Positions 6,913 through 13,185 of a stretch of DNA of 20,174 bases are shown here, piece by piece; within the stretch, counting starts at the first letter, position 1, and every line of letters starts with the position of its first letter. The notes under the pieces were generated by a model that saw only the letters and a program-made list of their open reading frames with translations, searched no databases and was not told where the DNA came from. The translations under genes and the position numbers were made by a program. Source of the DNA: a virus; the IMG/VR virus record IMGVR_UViG_3300042691_002005, positions 1 through 20,174 of that record; one strand, 5' to 3'.

Positions 6913-7034
6913 TCTAATTCAAATACAACATTCAAAATCATTAATCCCATTCCGCTGGTTGAAATTAGTAAGCCAAAACCGTAATTATCATCTACGTGAA
7001 CTTTGGCCTTAAACCTTTTAAATATTCGTTTCAT
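6903..7034 (-). CDS. Small membrane protein, 43 aa
   Basis: An open frame of 43 codons fills the space between the zinc-finger gene and the sigma-like gene. It begins MKRIFKRFKAKVHVDDN, a basic cytoplasmic stretch, followed by a hydrophobic segment (about 18-39, GFGLLISTSGMGLMILNVVF) that could span the membrane once. Its start overlaps the upstream gene by 17 nt and its stop overlaps the sigma-like gene by 10 nt, which is typical of this operon. The family is not recognised. Confidence 0.55.
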   Translation of the reverse strand: MKRIFKRFKAKVHVDDNYGFGLLISTSGMGLMILNVVFELDWN

Positions 7035-7431
7035 AAGTCGAAAGTATTTGTTTGTATAATTTTATTCTATCTATTCCTTTATTAATTGTATCTATGCGGT
7101 TATGCCATTTTGCGTAAAGCTCAGTCATTAAACCCATTTGTCGTAAAGCATTAATTGAAAACAAAACCATTTCTTTTCGTTTTTGCATACCGGCAAGTAA
7201 ATGATCAGCATCAGCTATAAAAGCCAATTCGTTGTTATATTCAAGTCCGTAAGTATCTTCTAATTTAAACAACATATTATCCAGATCTACTATCTTTCCT
7301 TTTCCGTTACAATCATCGCATTGCAGCTGAATATGATTCTGAGCATACGGTTCATAGTTTCCGGTTGTTTCTTCATCAATATACCCTCTGCCCTCGCAGC
7401 AAGTACATTCTAAATAGTTAATTGCAATCAT
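7018..7431 (-). CDS. DnaJ-type zinc-finger protein
   Basis: Starting at ATG 7431 the protein has 137 residues. The N-terminus carries two Cys-x-x-Cys-x-Gly-x-Gly half-repeats, Cys9-Cys12-Gly14-Gly16 and Cys38-Cys41-Gly43-Gly45, as in the zinc-binding region of DnaJ; no J-domain is present. The remainder (about 50-137) is helical with several Met and Leu. It may bind nucleic acid or act as a small chaperone. A longer frame opens at 7458, but that ATG lies within the promoter -7 element at 7456-7463 and so cannot be on the transcript from it; 7431 is the better start. Confidence 0.75.
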   Translation of the reverse strand: MIAINYLECTCCEGRGYIDEETTGNYEPYAQNHIQLQCDDCNGKGKIVDLDNMLFKLEDTYGLEYNNELAFIADADHLLAGMQKRKEMVLFSINALRQMGLMTELYAKWHNRIDTINKGIDRIKLYKQILSTYETNI

Positions 7432-7455
7432 TGTTTTTGTTTTAATGTTATAGGA

Positions 7456-7484
7456 CAAATATAATAATATTTTTAATTATACAA
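7456..7484 (-). promoter_or_regulatory. Bacteroidota-type promoter before the zinc-finger/sigma operon
   Basis: On the minus strand, TTG (7484-7482) is followed after 18 nt by TATATTTG (7463-7456), a perfect TAnnTTTG element at permitted spacing. The AT-rich spacer resembles those of the promoters at 16365-16394 and 11050-11078. A transcript would begin near 7450, about 20 nt upstream of the ATG at 7431, and could serve the sigma-like and packaging genes. Confidence 0.7.
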
Positions 7485-7689
7485 CATTTTTTAAATAATT
7501 TGCTAATTTTTGTAATGTTGGTGCTGAAAGGTTTTTGCCTCTTAGGAATAAAAATAAATTTGACTGATACATTTTAGCCTCTACGCTAAATGCAGTTAAT
7601 GTCATTCCGCTTTTTTCTAAATACTGGATGAGAGCGGCACGAACAATCTCCGTACCGCTTCCAATAATTTCTAACTGTTTTCTGCTCAT
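7477..7689 (-). CDS. Small Cro/C1-type helix-turn-helix protein
   Basis: A 70-residue protein with five predicted helices and a helix-turn-helix at about 29-52: GMTLTAFSVEAKMYQSNLF, then FLRGKNLSAPTLQKLANYL. The helix spacing and the Leu-Arg-Gly-Lys turn match small XRE/Cro-like repressors, though the recognition helix is less canonical than usual. It may control phage transcription; the promoter overlapping its 3' end (7456-7484) is one possible target. It starts 3 nt after the stop of the SSB-like gene. Confidence 0.65.
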   Translation of the reverse strand: MSRKQLEIIGSGTEIVRAALIQYLEKSGMTLTAFSVEAKMYQSNLFLFLRGKNLSAPTLQKLANYLKNVV

Positions 7690-7692
7690 ATC

Positions 7693-7920
7693 TTAAAAAG
7701 GTAGATCATCATCATTATTTACTAATGGTGTGTTTTGTGGTGCTACATAAGGCTCAGAGAATGATGCTGAGAAGAAACTTCCGTTTTTACCTTGCTTTAC
7801 CCATAGGGCAACTTCCATTTCTTTTCCGTTTACGTTTACTTTACCCCTGTAATCAGGGTGCTTGTCGCTCGTCTTTTTGTCGTTTTTAAAGATTGCTCCG
7901 GTGTTTAACTTGTTTTCCAT
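7693..7920 (-). CDS. Small single-strand-binding-like protein with acidic DDDLPF tail
   Basis: A 75-residue protein whose body (about 6-57) looks like a compact beta barrel: TGAIFKNDKKTSDKHPDYRG, then a strand with GKEMEVALWVKQGKNG and one ending SASFSEPY. This resembles DUF736-type proteins. The extreme C-terminus is NNDDDLPF, nearly identical to the acidic tip of bacterial SSB that docks SSB partners. It lies in the recombination/replication operon, so a role at single-stranded phage DNA is likely. SSB proper is longer (about 110-180 residues), so this would be a miniature version. Confidence 0.65.
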   Translation of the reverse strand: MENKLNTGAIFKNDKKTSDKHPDYRGKVNVNGKEMEVALWVKQGKNGSFFSASFSEPYVAPQNTPLVNNDDDLPF

Positions 7921-7928
7921 TGTATATA

Positions 7929-8042
7929 TTAATTAAGGTTACAAAATATTGCGTAGATTATTAGCATTAAACCTACTGCGAGAATAACCATAGTGCCATA
8001 AGCAGCCATCTCTTCTCGTCTATCGTCTTTGTTTAGTTTCAT
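7929..8042 (-). CDS. Single-span membrane peptide, 37 aa
   Basis: An open frame of 37 codons overlaps the stop of the MazG-like gene as ATGA and ends 8 nt before the SSB-like gene. The protein has a charged N-terminus MKLNKDDRREEMAAYG and a hydrophobic segment TMVILAVGLMLIIYAIF (about 17-33). Such single-span peptides are common in phage early operons and are often of unknown or host-takeover function. Nothing more specific can be said. Confidence 0.6.
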   Translation of the reverse strand: MKLNKDDRREEMAAYGTMVILAVGLMLIIYAIFCNLN

Positions 8043-8368
8043 TGTTTTTGCTTAAATGTTTCGTTAAATTCTTTTTCAATATCTGCTAATGACAAATCAC
8101 TATATGTCCAAGCAAATTCAATTATCTGCTGCTTCTCTATTTTTTTTGCTTCAGCAATTACATCTTGTTTTGATTTAACTTCTTGCTTCAGTTTTTCTAT
8201 ATACAGTGTGGCATCCATCAATTCTTCCTGCAAGTGATTTAACCAATCGGTGAGGTCTAAATCTGTTCGTGTTAACATAGTACCGTACTTTTCAATTCCT
8301 TTCTGGGAGCGTTCTGCATACTTGGCCAGAACTTTCATTACTATTGGATCTTCAATCTGTTGTTTCAT
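8039..8368 (-). CDS. MazG-like nucleotide pyrophosphohydrolase-related protein
   Basis: A 109-residue all-helical protein. The segment YAERSQKGIEKYGTMLTRTD, then DWLNHLQEELMDATLYIEKL (41-60), is typical of small phage proteins related to the all-alpha NTP pyrophosphatases. The Glu-Glu-Leu-x-Asp motif (Glu48, Glu49, Asp52) would provide part of the magnesium site. MazG-type enzymes hydrolyse non-canonical nucleoside triphosphates, and phages may use them to tune nucleotide pools or ppGpp. Only one acidic helix motif is clear, so activity is uncertain. Its ATG overlaps the stop of the upstream 54-residue gene. Confidence 0.65.
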   Translation of the reverse strand: MKQQIEDPIVMKVLAKYAERSQKGIEKYGTMLTRTDLDLTDWLNHLQEELMDATLYIEKLKQEVKSKQDVIAEAKKIEKQQIIEFAWTYSDLSLADIEKEFNETFKQKQ

Positions 8369-8529
8369 TGTTCCGTGTTTTCGTTATATACTTCTACTTC
8401 TTGCAAGGCTCGATATAAAATATCTAATCCTTCTCCAAATATGTTTTGGATAGTTTGATAGCTATGCATTAACGCAATAGCTTTAAGTAATGCGTGAGCA
8501 TCGTTTACTTGTTTAAATGTTGCTTTCAT
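8365..8529 (-). CDS. Small helical protein, 54 aa, unknown
   Basis: An open frame of 54 codons fits exactly between two accepted genes: it starts 5 nt after the stop of the 73-residue gene and its TGA overlaps the ATG of the MazG-like gene. The protein begins MKATFKQVNDAHALLKAIAL and ends with an acidic stretch. It is predicted as two or three helices without membrane segment or cysteine motif. Function unknown. Confidence 0.6.
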   Translation of the reverse strand: MKATFKQVNDAHALLKAIALMHSYQTIQNIFGEGLDILYRALQEVEVYNENTEQ

Positions 8530-8534
8530 ATTGT

Positions 8535-8756
8535 TTAATTTAGTGGTGCTATTGCATCTTTGTACTCATCTTCTGTTACTTCTTCCAGATAAATATCTTC
8601 TCCGCTGGTATATTGTATTATGTACTTTACATTCAATTCTCTTAGTAGATCTTCAAAGCGATCATTAATTAATTCAAATTGAGGTTCGTGTATGCTTATA
8701 ACAGCGATAAAATACCTATTTAGTTTTTTCCCATAAGGTTGTTGTACATTTCGCAT
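8535..8756 (-). CDS. Hypothetical phage protein, 73 aa
   Basis: A 73-residue protein with alternating beta and helix elements (RYFIAVISIHEP, a helix at about 27-43, then KYIIQYTSGEDIYLEEV). It has no membrane segment and no recognised motif. It begins 37 nt inside the 3' end of the exonuclease gene, an unusually long overlap, but no later ATG is available before the first strand. The role is unknown; it is likely part of the recombination operon. Confidence 0.55.
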   Translation of the reverse strand: MRNVQQPYGKKLNRYFIAVISIHEPQFELINDRFEDLLRELNVKYIIQYTSGEDIYLEEVTEDEYKDAIAPLN

Positions 8757-9391
8757 CCTATCTTTATTTTCTCTTTTGCTCGTTCAATATCTTGCTCGTT
8801 GTAATCTACATAAAATTGTTTTATTCTTTCGTGTTTAGGTATGTGATCAAAGTTATGCTGGGCCTCAACGTAAGCTCTTAACTCTTCGCTTTCGTCAATT
8901 AAATTCTGCTTCCAGTGTTCTCTGCGAATCTCATCCTCAAGGATTAAGTAAGGTGTATTAATCAGGCAGTAAACAACCAAAGCTCTACGCTTACCGGTCA
9001 ACCACATATAAGCCTGCATTTGCCAATAATAATCCGTGTTTGGTAACTCATCTTCAAAGAACGGAAACGTACTTGCGGACCAACTAACCTTAGTATCTAT
9101 AATCAGATCATTTGTAATTACATCCGGAGTGCCTTTAACAAAATCATTCTGGAACTTCTCTTCATTTTTAAATACAAATCCAAGATCCAAAACATCAGCA
9201 ACTAATTGTATTGCTTCATCTTCTGTTTGGTTACCCTTGTCCGTGTATCTTGAATTAAACTCTTTGTAAATTCCGTACTTGTCCTGTAACACTACTTCTT
9301 TAATGTAGCTTTTAGCGGTCTGAGAAAGCAGCTCCCCTTTTGATCGGGGAGTGGCCATCATTTTACCTAAAGCAGAGGCTCTAACTTTCAT
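8720..9391 (-). CDS. YqaJ-type exonuclease (PD-(D/E)XK, lambda-Exo/RecE-like)
   Basis: A 223-residue nuclease. The active site is visible as KGTPDVI with Asp90, and LIIDTKVSW with Asp99 and Lys101 (Asp-x-Lys), followed by YYWQMQAYMWL at 121-131, where Gln124 and Tyr128 correspond to the conserved helix of YqaJ-like exonucleases. These enzymes degrade one strand of double-stranded DNA 5' to 3' to make single-strand tails for an annealing protein. An ERF annealing protein two genes upstream supplies the partner, forming a phage recombination pair. Length agrees with YqaJ proteins of phages. Its ATG is coupled by TAATG to the ParB-like gene. Confidence 0.88.
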   Translation of the reverse strand: MKVRASALGKMMATPRSKGELLSQTAKSYIKEVVLQDKYGIYKEFNSRYTDKGNQTEDEAIQLVADVLDLGFVFKNEEKFQNDFVKGTPDVITNDLIIDTKVSWSASTFPFFEDELPNTDYYWQMQAYMWLTGKRRALVVYCLINTPYLILEDEIRREHWKQNLIDESEELRAYVEAQHNFDHIPKHERIKQFYVDYNEQDIERAKEKIKIGCEMYNNLMGKN

Positions 9392-10173
9392 TAGTAACGT
9401 AAGCTTATTTTGTTTCTACTCTTGTAATTATAGATATCTTCAATCAATGTTTTGTACTGATCTCGATTAGCGCAGTCAACTAATGCAGTTGGCTGGATTC
9501 TTAATTTATGCATAAACTCATTGAAATCAAATAATTCGTGTTTAAATAAAGTAGCCATTGTGCCTACAAAGCTTGATCTATTATATCCTGAATAATAAGG
9601 TTTAATCATTCTTATTTTATTAGCCCAATCTTGTGCAATTTGAATATCCTTACATTCCCATACTCCATTTTCAAAAGGCTTTTGACCATTATTTGTTGTT
9701 CCGCTATTTACTGAATTATTTGAACAAAGAGCAATACAATCATTTAATCCAAAATCATCATTTTTTTCACTGAATTTTTTGATCATAATATAATCTTTGA
9801 TTCCAATATTAGCGTATCCTTCCATAAAATCTTTTTTAGTCCAGTTCTTTTGGTTTAGGTTTAGCGTATGAACATCATCCAGTTTGTATCCATTTACAAT
9901 AATATAGTAAACAAAACTTTCTGTTTCTTTAGCTGCAAGTAATCTGTGTTGTCCATCAATAACTTCCATCTTTTCATTAACTAAAATTGGATTGCATTTC
10001 ATTCCATAAACTCGTATGCTATCTGCAAGCCTTTTTACGTGTTGTAGGCTTGGAACTCTATTACCATCAATTTGATTGAAAATTGACAAATTGTTTGTTT
10101 TGTAAACTTTGTTTACTTCTGTTTGCACTTGACTACTATTGTTCGTCATTGGTGCTGTTGCTGTGTTAAACAT
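9391..10173 (-). CDS. ParB-like protein in the recombination module
   Basis: A 260-residue protein with a ParB/Srx-type domain at about 25-110: VPSLQHVKRLADSIRVYG, NPILVNEKMEVIDGQHRLLA (61-80), and a following strand. The Asp-Gly-Gln-His-Arg motif is the ParB-type phosphate-binding loop as seen in phage and plasmid ParB-related proteins. The C-terminal half is helical and rich in Asn and Lys, and I recognise no second domain there. It is unrelated in its C-terminus to the ParB-like protein at 4464-5003. ATGs at 10173 and 10149 are both possible starts, because the first residues are low complexity. The role may be nuclease or DNA-binding. Confidence 0.75.
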   Translation of the reverse strand: MFNTATAPMTNNSSQVQTEVNKVYKTNNLSIFNQIDGNRVPSLQHVKRLADSIRVYGMKCNPILVNEKMEVIDGQHRLLAAKETESFVYYIIVNGYKLDDVHTLNLNQKNWTKKDFMEGYANIGIKDYIMIKKFSEKNDDFGLNDCIALCSNNSVNSGTTNNGQKPFENGVWECKDIQIAQDWANKIRMIKPYYSGYNRSSFVGTMATLFKHELFDFNEFMHKLRIQPTALVDCANRDQYKTLIEDIYNYKSRNKISLRY

Positions 10174-10205
10174 ATATATTAAATTAAATTGTTACGTGTT
10201 ATTAT

Positions 10206-10733
10206 TCAAATTGCATTTAAGATATCAATTTGACCTTGTGTTAATGCAAATGCCTTTTCTAAGTTTTCACGCTTATAAGATCCAGCTATGATTGCTTTTA
10301 CTGCTTCTTGAAATCTCTTTTCGTCAATACTTGGTAATATCTTTTCTTTCTTTACTTGTTCTCCAGAAGCATCCGTGTCTTTATCCGTTACTAATGCAAG
10401 ACTACTGGCCAATGCATACCTGCGATAGTAGGTCACGCCAGATCCAAATGACTGGTAATCATTCATACCTTTTAAACTTACGCTCGGTATCTCAGTGCGG
10501 CTTTCAAGACTTTCTCCGCTTTCTACGTGATAAATAATAGTATCTAAGTAATTAATACCATCCTTTGAATTAAGCAACTGTGTAAAGCCTAATCCGTGTT
10601 TTTTTAATAATGGATTGATTTTGTCAAATATCGCTGGAAGATCAGCATACGAGTAACCAAATCCTTGCGTTCCTTTGTGAATTACCGGAACTTCTTGCTG
10701 AAATGCAGCTAAACTTTTAAATAGATTTTTCAT
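10206..10733 (-). CDS. erf: ERF-family single-strand annealing protein
   Basis: A 175-residue recombinase of the ERF superfamily. It shows GFGYSYADLPAI at 24-35, a central strand KHGLGFTQLL, and the hallmark QSFGSGVTYYRRYAL at 94-108, followed by TDKDTDASG at 116-124. ERF proteins anneal complementary single strands and circularise or recombine phage DNA; founding members come from phage P22. The C-terminal tail (about 130-175) is a short helical part. It works with the YqaJ-type exonuclease and NinG protein in this module. It is clearly recognised. Confidence 0.92.
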   Translation of the reverse strand: MKNLFKSLAAFQQEVPVIHKGTQGFGYSYADLPAIFDKINPLLKKHGLGFTQLLNSKDGINYLDTIIYHVESGESLESRTEIPSVSLKGMNDYQSFGSGVTYYRRYALASSLALVTDKDTDASGEQVKKEKILPSIDEKRFQEAVKAIIAGSYKRENLEKAFALTQGQIDILNAI

Positions 10734-10755
10734 TTTGTTTTGTTTTTAGGGGTTA

Positions 10756-11025
10756 TTAAATTGATTTATAAGCTTCTTTGTAAGTTTCAAAAAATTCTTC
10801 TTCGTCTTGTTCGTGTTGATATACTATGTACTCAACAGGATTGCCAAAGCAAGAAGCTATTGAAATACCGTTTTCTAATGCTATGTAAACATAACCGGAC
10901 ATCTTGTTAAATCCGCATTCCATTATGTCTTCATCTTGAGCAAATTCCTTATATGCTCTTTGTACTAATATCCAGCTTTCGAGATCTGAATTTCTTAATT
11001 GTTGGATTAATTCTTGTGTTTGCAT
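10756..11025 (-). CDS. Hypothetical phage protein, 89 aa
   Basis: An acidic protein of 89 residues that begins MQTQELIQQLRNSDLESWIL, has a central Gly-Tyr-Val-Tyr-Ile-Ala strand, and ends with a Glu-rich helix. No family is recognised. A longer frame opens at 11052, but its extra nine codons lie in the promoter -7 region and untranslated leader (promoter at 11050-11078). The ATG at 11025 therefore fits better. Its product heads a transcript that continues into the ERF gene. Confidence 0.6.
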   Translation of the reverse strand: MQTQELIQQLRNSDLESWILVQRAYKEFAQDEDIMECGFNKMSGYVYIALENGISIASCFGNPVEYIVYQHEQDEEEFFETYKEAYKSI

Positions 11026-11049
11026 TGTTTTTAGTTTTGAATTATAGAA

Positions 11050-11078
11050 CAAATATAATATTAATTTTCAATATAAAA
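11050..11078 (-). promoter_or_regulatory. Probable promoter before the ERF/exonuclease genes
   Basis: TATATTTG (11057-11050, minus strand) is a perfect TAnnTTTG element in a 70-nt AT-rich gap. The region at 18-nt spacing (11078-11076) reads TTT rather than TTG, so the -33 box is weak. The spacer (ATTGAAAATTAATATTA) is nearly the same as at the promoter 16365-16394, which supports the call. Confidence 0.55.
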
Positions 11079-11097
11079 TAGTTTCCAAAAAATATTT

Positions 11098-11481
11098 TTA
11101 AATTTTTTTAGCCAAACTGATATCCAGCATTCCGTAAGTTTTCTCAATACGTTCCGTGTTTTCAAATTCAGTTGTCTTTGGCATCCTGCTATCTGTTTGC
11201 CATTGTGGTTCAATCCAACGTAAATCAAAAACAAATACTCCTTTTGGTGTTGAGTTTATATATAGTGGTATGTTGTTGAATATTGTGTAATGAGCCATAA
11301 GTTCCGTGTACTTATCTATTTCGATCATTAAGCTGGAGTAATGCGTATTTCTTGATTTTAGTTCTATTCGTGTTTTGTACTGATTGCTATAACAATCCCA
11401 CCTGCTATATTGATCATCTGCTCTGATTAGATCCGGAAAATAAGTTTGCTTTAAATAGTCGAATAGTTTAGCTTCATTCAT
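11098..11481 (-). CDS. PD-(D/E)XK-like nuclease, possible Holliday junction resolvase
   Basis: A 127-residue protein with the core SRWDCYSNQYKTRIELKSR (26-44): Asp29 followed by Glu40-Leu-Lys42 matches the Asp-x(n)-Glu-x-Lys pattern of small PD-(D/E)XK nucleases such as resolvases and restriction endonucleases. The remaining sequence gives alternating strands and helices expected for this fold. It is encoded with NinG, ERF and YqaJ proteins, so a recombination function such as junction resolution is likely. I do not recognise the exact family. Its start overlaps the NinG stop as ATGA. Confidence 0.6.
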   Translation of the reverse strand: MNEAKLFDYLKQTYFPDLIRADDQYSRWDCYSNQYKTRIELKSRNTHYSSLMIEIDKYTELMAHYTIFNNIPLYINSTPKGVFVFDLRWIEPQWQTDSRMPKTTEFENTERIEKTYGMLDISLAKKI

Positions 11482-11993
11482 AATTGCTTTATTTTTTCTT
11501 TGTAATGTTTAATTAGATCTCTGAGTTCTTGTTTTTCCCAACGTTTTTCCAAATGCGCTCTGCCTTGTAATTCAATTAATCTTTCAGCTCCTATTCGTTT
11601 TTCAATACCAATTTGATAATTCAAAAGATTGCCAGATAAATACGTATTACAGTGTTCACATTGTAAATGGCAATTATCTTCGTCAAACCTTACGTTTGAG
11701 TGGCCTCCTTGACTAAAATAGTGCCCGCAATTTTCTTTTTTAGCTGGTTTATCGCAGCTTATACAGTTCTTACCTTTATCTCGTAATCTGATATACTTAT
11801 TGAATACTATCTGAGCAGCCTTTAAAACGTCTTGCGTTGTTTCTAAGTTTGACTGCATTTTCTTTTTAGTCTTTTTCCATTCCTTAGCCTTGACTTCTTC
11901 TACAAACGCTTTAATACATTCGTCTTTTAGGCAATACTTGGCATTGAAACGGACAGGCTCGAACTTGTCTTTACAATTTTTACAACGTGGCAT
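11478..11993 (-). CDS. ninG: NinG/Rap-type recombination protein
   Basis: A 171-residue protein with the domain order of NinG. It starts with a zinc-binding part (Cys4, Cys7, Cys21, Cys26), continues with a basic helical linker (about 35-70), then an HNH-like nuclease part: CISC at 77-80, NCGHYFSQGGH at 88-98, and CHLQCEHCN at 108-116. The (C)GH(Y)xS(Q)GxH segment is diagnostic of NinG. In lambda the homologue Rap acts as a structure-specific endonuclease in Red-mediated recombination, cutting branched DNA. The neighbourhood of ERF and an exonuclease agrees with that role. Length is normal. Confidence 0.92.
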   Translation of the reverse strand: MPRCKNCKDKFEPVRFNAKYCLKDECIKAFVEEVKAKEWKKTKKKMQSNLETTQDVLKAAQIVFNKYIRLRDKGKNCISCDKPAKKENCGHYFSQGGHSNVRFDEDNCHLQCEHCNTYLSGNLLNYQIGIEKRIGAERLIELQGRAHLEKRWEKQELRDLIKHYKEKIKQL

Positions 11994-12654
11994 TTTCCTG
12001 GTTTAATATGTATTCGCTCCATTGTTTAGCCATAGCGTTTGCTATTCCGTCAAATGTTTTACTTCTTAGCGTTCGTCTTTGTTCAGGTGTTTTAGCTTGT
12101 TTTAAAGCTTCAAAATACCACTTCGGTTGTTTTTTTAACTTACCATTGTTACCAATAAACTCAATAAATTCACCCTTTCCTACTATGTTTGTAGGTTCTA
12201 AGTTTGGGAGTTTAAACAACCAAAGACACGTACTTTTTTGTGCTTCGTCGCCAAATTGCCACGGCTGAATTATTTGATTAGGCTTTCGTATTTCTGTACT
12301 TATTACACTTATAGGGTTTTCAATAGCTTTATATTTTATAGGCGCATTCATAAGTCGACCAACAAACTCAATAGCTTCTTGTTGGTTATTATATCGTTCT
12401 TGGTTTTTACTTCCGTCTTTATTATATAGCCAACGAGCGCCACTAACTGCCAGGTAAGTGCAAGGCGGGTGCGCTATCATTAAGTCCCAACCTTGATCAA
12501 TTACTTTAAAAACGTCTTCCTGGTAGTGCCATTCAGGGTGGCCACCGCTACAAGGTAATAAGTCACAACTAAAGGCTTCGTGCCCTAATTTTCTAAATGC
12601 TTTTGTTACTGCCTGGCTTTCTTCACAGGCTACTAATACTTTTAATCTTTTCAT
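11980..12654 (-). CDS. Rossmann-fold DNA methylase-like protein
   Basis: A 224-residue protein similar to small phage proteins annotated as cytosine-methylase-like. It starts KRLKVLVACEESQAVTKAFR, which takes the place of the SAM-binding motif I but lacks the normal Gly-x-Gly. It then has CDLLPC at 30-35, DLMIAHPPCTYLAVSGARW at 57-75 with the Pro-Pro-Cys (63-65) of motif IV, and IENPISVIS at 111-119 in place of the Glu-Asn-Val motif. The missing glycines and short C-terminus mean that methyltransferase activity is uncertain. It overlaps NinG by 14 nt. Confidence 0.65.
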   Translation of the reverse strand: MKRLKVLVACEESQAVTKAFRKLGHEAFSCDLLPCSGGHPEWHYQEDVFKVIDQGWDLMIAHPPCTYLAVSGARWLYNKDGSKNQERYNNQQEAIEFVGRLMNAPIKYKAIENPISVISTEIRKPNQIIQPWQFGDEAQKSTCLWLFKLPNLEPTNIVGKGEFIEFIGNNGKLKKQPKWYFEALKQAKTPEQRRTLRSKTFDGIANAMAKQWSEYILNQENATL

Positions 12655-12895
12655 TTTGTATATATTTTAAAGCTTGGTTTTTATTCTTGAAGTGGTGTAC
12701 TACAAACTTTCGTTCTGTAAAGTCGTATCTAACGGCTCGTAATTCACGCAGCACTCTTGCTCGTGTGCATCTGCGGCAACTAAATAGCTTTCCTTTTTGC
12801 GATGGTCTTTGGTATTCTCGGTGGTTATCGTCAAAGTGTTTTGTTTCTCTGAACTTAAAACAGGTGAAGCATTGTATTTTGTCATAATTCTGCAT
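12623..12895 (-). CDS. Small zinc-ribbon-like protein
   Basis: A 90-residue basic protein with two Cys pairs, CFTC at 9-12 and CRRC at 40-43, that would form a zinc ribbon or knuckle, followed by a basic helix rich in Arg (45-57) and a Lys-rich end. Such proteins usually bind DNA, RNA or a protein partner. It starts within the end of the coiled-coil gene (14-nt overlap) and overlaps the methylase-like gene by 32 nt. The family is not recognised. A competing frame at 12700-12885 lacks such a motif. Confidence 0.6.
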   Translation of the reverse strand: MQNYDKIQCFTCFKFRETKHFDDNHREYQRPSQKGKLFSCRRCTRARVLRELRAVRYDFTERKFVVHHFKNKNQALKYIQNEKIKSISSL

Positions 12896-13184
12896 CTATA
12901 TCTTTGAATTTTAGTTCGTCTTTTAATTCTTGATAAGCTACTCTAAGCTGAGCGTTACGTCTGGCAAGTTGATTGAGTTCTCGGTTCAGCCCTTTGATTT
13001 CGTTTTCCATTTCGATTATAATTAACTCGGTTTTTAGTAACTGCTCTTCAGATTCCTTACTTCCGTTAATATAATCTTTGGCATCCGGTTTGTCAATCTC
13101 CAGCTTTTCTCTTACGTTCTTGATTCGTTCTCGAACTACCCAAATAGTGTTTTTAGCCCATAATATTTTTAGTGATAAATCCAT
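12882..13184 (-). CDS. Coiled-coil protein, 100 aa, unknown
   Basis: A 100-residue protein that is almost entirely helical with heptad-like spacing of Leu, Ile and Val from about residue 18 to 95 (for example LIIIEMENEIKGLNRELNQL). It has no cysteine or membrane segment. Its start lies 1 nt after the helicase stop, so they share a transcript. It might be a helicase partner or oligomerisation factor, but nothing in the sequence specifies this. Confidence 0.6.
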   Translation of the reverse strand: MDLSLKILWAKNTIWVVRERIKNVREKLEIDKPDAKDYINGSKESEEQLLKTELIIIEMENEIKGLNRELNQLARRNAQLRVAYQELKDELKFKDIDAEL

Positions 13185-13185
13185 T

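Noticed and set aside
7431-11052. Apparent homology of the N-termini of the proteins read from 7458 and 11052 (both with Tyr-Asn...Lys-Thr-Met)
   Set aside because: The shared residues come from translating a repeated promoter and leader sequence, not from related proteins.
12700-12885. Open frame of 61 codons overlapping the zinc-ribbon-like gene
   Set aside because: The alternative frame at 12623-12895 has two Cys-x-x-Cys pairs and fits its neighbours better; this one has no recognisable structure.
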